In this document: positions 60,301-64,000 of the stretch, piece after piece
Position numbering within the stretch: the first letter of the stretch is position 1
How the letters are laid out: every line of letters starts with the position of its first letter
Translations under genes and position numbers: made by a program
Notes under the pieces: generated by a model
Database searches by the model: none
The model's input: the letters and a program-made list of their open reading frames with translations, nothing else
Told to the model about the DNA's origin: nothing
From: Thysanoteuthis rhombus
Lineage: Eukaryota > Mollusca > Cephalopoda > Oegopsida > Thysanoteuthidae
NCBI GenBank assembly: GCA_963457665.1
Contig: OY735227.1
Coordinates: forward strand, 46,439,593-46,503,592
Direction of reading: 5' to 3'
DNA length: 64,000 nt

Positions 60301-62300
60301 GATAAAATGAACCTGAAATAAAAGAAATAGAATTGAATGCACGTGGACCTCGAGACCACTCCACCCAGACGAGAAGACCAGATTCGTTAGTCATTAATTA
60401 AGTCAGGGGGACCTCTCAGGTCGTGGACATGGGTGCGCCACCGGACCCTAGGGTGCAACAGAAAGAAAGCAAAAAAATGGGGAAATACCGGGATCTCGCC
60501 TTGGAATATGGAACGTGATGGGGCTATACAGTGGCGGATTTGGATCCCAGAACAGCCCGGGTAAACATCTGAAATAGTTTCATCAATGTCAAAAGTTTCC
60601 AACTAGGGGTCTGCAGCCTCCAGGGGCGGATCTACAAAGGCATTAGTGGGGTATCCATGAACGTAGGAAAATACATTCAAATATAAGGGGTAATTAAAAG
60701 GTTAGGGGCACTGATGTAGGCTGCTATGGTTCTAGCAAGCGAAGTGGTCCTATGCAGTTGGGCTTCAGGATGCTGTAAGCCCCCTCCCCCCGAAAATCCA
60801 AAGGCTTTATAAGGGAGTTAATCTAGTTATTGTATTTCCAACCTTTATACAATTTAAATGCGTAACATCTGTATTTGATTTTTTAAATTGAAATTATCTG
60901 ATTAAAATTTTTTAGAGCATTAGATTATGTTCAATTTACATTTCTCGATTATTAAAACTCAGTTTTGTTAAATAACAATATTTCAGGAAAGACAACTTGA
61001 AATATCAAAAACGCTTATGCATAAATTAAGTTTTTGATCAAAAAAAGTTTTTGCGATGTAATTTTTGAGCGAATGTTTTTTTTTCACGATCCTCAAGGTC
61101 AACAATATATTTTGATAAAAAAGCAACAATAATTTGTTCAAGACAAAATAATATTTCGATTTTCGGGGCATATTTTCTATATATTCAATTCCTGCGGGCA
61201 CTTATCTCTATAGAAAAGTTATAAATACTTTAGTAACGACATATCTACAGACTTCATAGAAATGAATAAATCTGAATCACTGACTTGAAAAATATTCTCT
61301 CAAATTTTTCTGACGAAATACACTCTTAATTAGAAATATATATTCACAAATAGATGAATACAGAAAATTTCATTCAAATCCGATGATTGGTTGATTTTTA
61401 GCATCATTTAAAAATCTGGGTCTGTTCCGACCAAGAGTGTCATAATACATAATGCCTATCATTTACACAGTGTAAACAACTTTTCGAAGACATAATTCTC
61501 CATTTGTAAACATTGGAAAAAATAATACTCCTTATAAAATGAACCAGGTTTATTTCAATGAAATTAACGTTCACACAAGTTTGGGCCATTTTGTGTTACC
61601 TATTAATTTTTCGTCAAAACTGTGTGGAGGTATCTGTCATTATTTTAAGTACATAGATTTCTTCCAAAAAATTAAACTATTGCATAAATCTGCAAGATTA
61701 ATATGCTTCTATTCAAAAAAGAAAAAAATGCAATTTACCGAAGCGGAAAGATCCGTAATTGCTGAACTAATGAAGTTTTAAGTAAAAACTACGGAAGCAT
61801 AAAGATAGAATGAAAAAGAAAAAGATATTTATTACATTCCAGTAGTACGGAATTTCAACGAAGTTGGAGAGCTATACGTGTATTCGATCCGTTAGTCCGG
61901 TCCACACGATACATTCAGTAGTTCTCAATAAATTTCATTGTAATTTTGTGGAACGGTGGACCATGGGCTGGGAAAAATGGAGAAATTTGGGGGCGTATCC
62001 AGGAATATTTTTGATTCAGAGATATATTCTCTATTTTTTTTCGCTTATGTCGGTCCATACGATATCTCCAAAAGTTCTACATGAGCCAAGAAAAAGGTGA
62101 TTAAAACTTGGAGCTGATCCACCAATTTGTTTTTGATTGAGAGATATATCTATTATTCTGCATGAAAAGATTTAAAAAGAACAGTAAATGAAAAGGCTAT
62201 ATTTAAATGCCAAATGTAATAACATAATATTAGTACATATTGCGAAAATATCCCAACAAAATTTATTTGAGGATTTTATTGTCACATAGAGATGGGCTAT
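57370..62300. other. Gene-poor stretch between LINE fragments
   Basis: Several ORFs of 60-114 codons occur (58332-59493, 59807-60602, 61539-61781), but none shows splice context, recognisable motifs or consistent composition. The longer ones near 59.1-59.5 and 60.3-60.6 kb are GC-richer than their surroundings and may be decayed repeats. I assign no gene here. Confidence 0.5.
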
Positions 62301-62500
62301 TGATCAATGAAGGACTTTATGTTTAATTCAAAATCATATTTTATATTTCATTTTCGTTTTGATTTGTTTGAAAATAATGGCTACATACAAATTTGTCCCC
62401 AAGAAATATTATGCACAAGACCCATCAATGTTAAATTCGGCCCTGTCAGTAGCATAGAAGGATTGGAACTAGAAAGTCCAATCAGATTAGCTGTCTACTG

Positions 62501-62883
62501 CAGTGGTTCTCAAACTTTATTGTATGACGGCACACTAAGAAATACATATGACCTTTTCGGCACACCAACTGTAAAAATGAAATTAATCAGACGGAAAGGT
62601 TTCAGTAGTCAATGAACGAAACTTCTATATCAGAATTCTGATATATGTACTCATCATTTCTTTTTCCTCACCTCAATCACTGAAAAGATTGAAATCAAAC
62701 GAAATCTTGTGATAAACTACCAGATTAGCCACTCTATGGTGGAAGTGGGGCAGACATAATTCAGATACAGGAAACGCTTAAAGCTCAAAATACGTGTTTT
62801 TGTACTTGAAAAATTTACACAGCACATTCGGGGAATAGTTGCAGCACACTATTATGCCGCAGCACACAGTTTGAGAACTACTA
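62501..62883 (+). mobile_element. hAT-like non-autonomous element (CAGTGGTTCTCAAACT ends)
   Basis: The left end CAGTGGTTCTCAAACTTTAT and the right end AGTTTGAGAACTACTA are inverted complements typical of hAT-superfamily termini. Subterminal repeats (CGGCACACTAAG, CGGCACACCAAC, GCAGCACACTAT, GCAGCACACAGT) also fit. About 383 bp with no transposase. Part of the short ORF at 62307-62615 lies in it and is probably not a gene. Confidence 0.78.
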
Positions 62884-62904
62884 ACCTATAAACGGGGGTC
62901 CGAG

Positions 62905-63180
62905 ACATCATGGAATCCATTGGGAAACTCAAATGGCAATGGGCTGGTCATGTTGCGAGAATGAAAGATAACCGATGGACATCACGACTCACAACATGGA
63001 TCCCCAGAGACCACATGCGCAACCGAGGCCGACAAAATAAAAGATGGAGAGATGAACTTGACAAGTTCAGAAAATACTGGCTCTGCAACGCCCATGGTAG
63101 AGAAATGTGGCGGATCCTCGGGAAGGTCTATGTCCAACGACGGATGTTAAAAAAAAAACTGATGATGAACCAATAAATAA
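62905..63180 (+). pseudogene. LINE reverse transcriptase 3' fragment, copy 3
   Basis: The frame 62910-63176 encodes MESIGKLKWQWAGHVARMKD, then NRWTSRLTTWIPRDHMRNRG and RQNKRWRDELDKF. The K-W-x-W-A-G-H-V-A-R and R-G-R-x-x-x-R-W-x-D-x-[IL] motifs mark the C-terminus of an RTE/jockey-like non-LTR reverse transcriptase. It is 5'-truncated, as LINE copies usually are. It is better preserved than copy 2 and abuts the hAT-like element. Confidence 0.85.
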
Positions 63181-63204
63181 GGCCACAGGTGGCCTAATCC
63201 GTCC

Positions 63205-63990
63205 CAGCACCCACAAAAGGCAAGATTAAATGAACTGGGAATCCGGGGAAGAGTTAAGATTCTCCAGAAACGGTATTGTTGAGGTTTGTGGGGATACTGA
63301 GAAAGGTGCTGGAGAATTAAGGAGACTTCCCAGAGATGACACAGATAGACTGCACGTAAAGAGGAAAGAAGGCAGTAGAGGACTCATCAGCATAGAAGAC
63401 AGTGTCCAAAAATCCAGAATGAAACTAGAAGAATAAGTGAAAGCAAATAGTGAAAACATTTTAAGAACTCCTGAAGCAATGCAACGAACAAGTAACAAAC
63501 GAAGAAGCAGCACAGCAAACAAGGAAAGAAAAATAGGACCAAGAAAAACTATTCAGAGAATTCAAAAGACGGATACAGAATGTCGCAAATGAGAGATCAT
63601 TGACATGGATACGCAAAGGAGGCTTGAAGTGAGAAACGGAATCGCTTATCATGGCAGTCAAAAACAAATGCATCAGGACAAACTATATGAAAGCGAAAAT
63701 CCACAGAACCCAAACAAAGAGGAAAACAGAAAAGGGTGAGGCAATAAACTGCTAGTGAATGTAGTCAACAAGAGGGAGTATAAAATTGACACGATAGGGT
63801 AGCAACAATAATACACTGGTAACTGAGCAAACAAATCGGATTCAATCATGCAGAAAAGTAGTACCAGCGAAAAACCGGAGACAGCCCTGGAAAATGGAAA
63901 TCATTATAATAACAGGAAATAAGCACAATGTTCTGTATCTCATAGATGCTTGGGTTTCTTAGTATTGTAGCTAGATATTTGTCGGCATCT
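63205..63990 (+). pseudogene. Second LINE family, reverse transcriptase fragment
   Basis: The plus frame contains LPRDDTDRLHVKRKEGSRGL and ISIEDSVQKS. The D-V/T-D-R-L-x-x-x-R-K-E-G-x-R-G-L-I-S-I/V-E pattern is typical of the region after the polymerase core in another group of animal non-LTR elements. Several stops break the frame downstream (63434 onward). The C-terminal part may run past the window. Confidence 0.62.
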
Positions 63991-64000
63991 TTATTTATGA

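Noticed and set aside
62307-62615. Plus-strand ORF of 102 codons
   Set aside because: Its second part is the left end of the hAT-like element, so the frame is a chance fusion.
1-64000. CRISPR array, prokaryotic defence system or operon
   Set aside because: There are no evenly spaced identical repeats with unique spacers, no Cas-like frames and no operon structure; the window is animal-like.

Overview
The window reads as AT-rich nuclear DNA from an animal. It has a GT-AG spliced gene spread over about 22 kb, long introns, many dinucleotide microsatellites, tRNA-derived SINE-like repeats, several families of short inverted-repeat transposons, and fragments of LINE and Penelope-like retroelements. 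Nothing looks prokaryotic: there is no operon packing, no Shine-Dalgarno pattern and no long uninterrupted ORF. The mix of compound AT/AC/GT microsatellites and LINE/Penelope remnants would fit a lophotrochozoan, possibly a mollusc or cephalopod, but that is inference and no marker gene proves it.

The one confidently readable gene is on the minus strand. Seven coding exons between 25372 and 11785 join in phase at consensus splice sites and encode a multi-pass amino acid transporter-like protein of the AAAP/SLC36 (proton-coupled or vacuolar amino acid transporter) type. A candidate first exon at 34280-34243 fits the required phase and would give a 567-residue protein. That exon lies in a CpG-richer, microsatellite-free stretch (about 33.8-34.3 kb) that looks like the promoter. 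The stretch holds a 14-bp palindrome containing GTCACGTGAC, the sequence recognised in other animals as a lysosomal-gene (CLEAR/TFEB type) element.

A smaller two-exon plus-strand gene of unknown function is predicted at 36107-36737. It starts 1.8 kb from the transporter's putative start, in the divergent orientation.

The rest is mostly repeats. 0-11 kb: SINE-like repeats, two inverted-repeat elements and one unassigned minus-strand ORF at 9.6-9.9 kb. 12-34 kb: transporter introns carrying MITEs, hAT-like ends and microsatellites. 36.7-38.6 kb: an inverted-repeat element between two long (TA)n tracts, then a Penelope-like endonuclease fragment. 41-45 kb: two copies of a GAAACCGTCA-ended transposon, a LINE fragment and a small TAACGTATATT-ended MITE. 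47 kb: two striking hairpins. 50.6-50.9 kb: compound microsatellites. 52.08-54.53 kb: a large degenerate tandem array of roughly 72-bp units. 56.9-64 kb: two LINE families and a hAT-like non-autonomous element.
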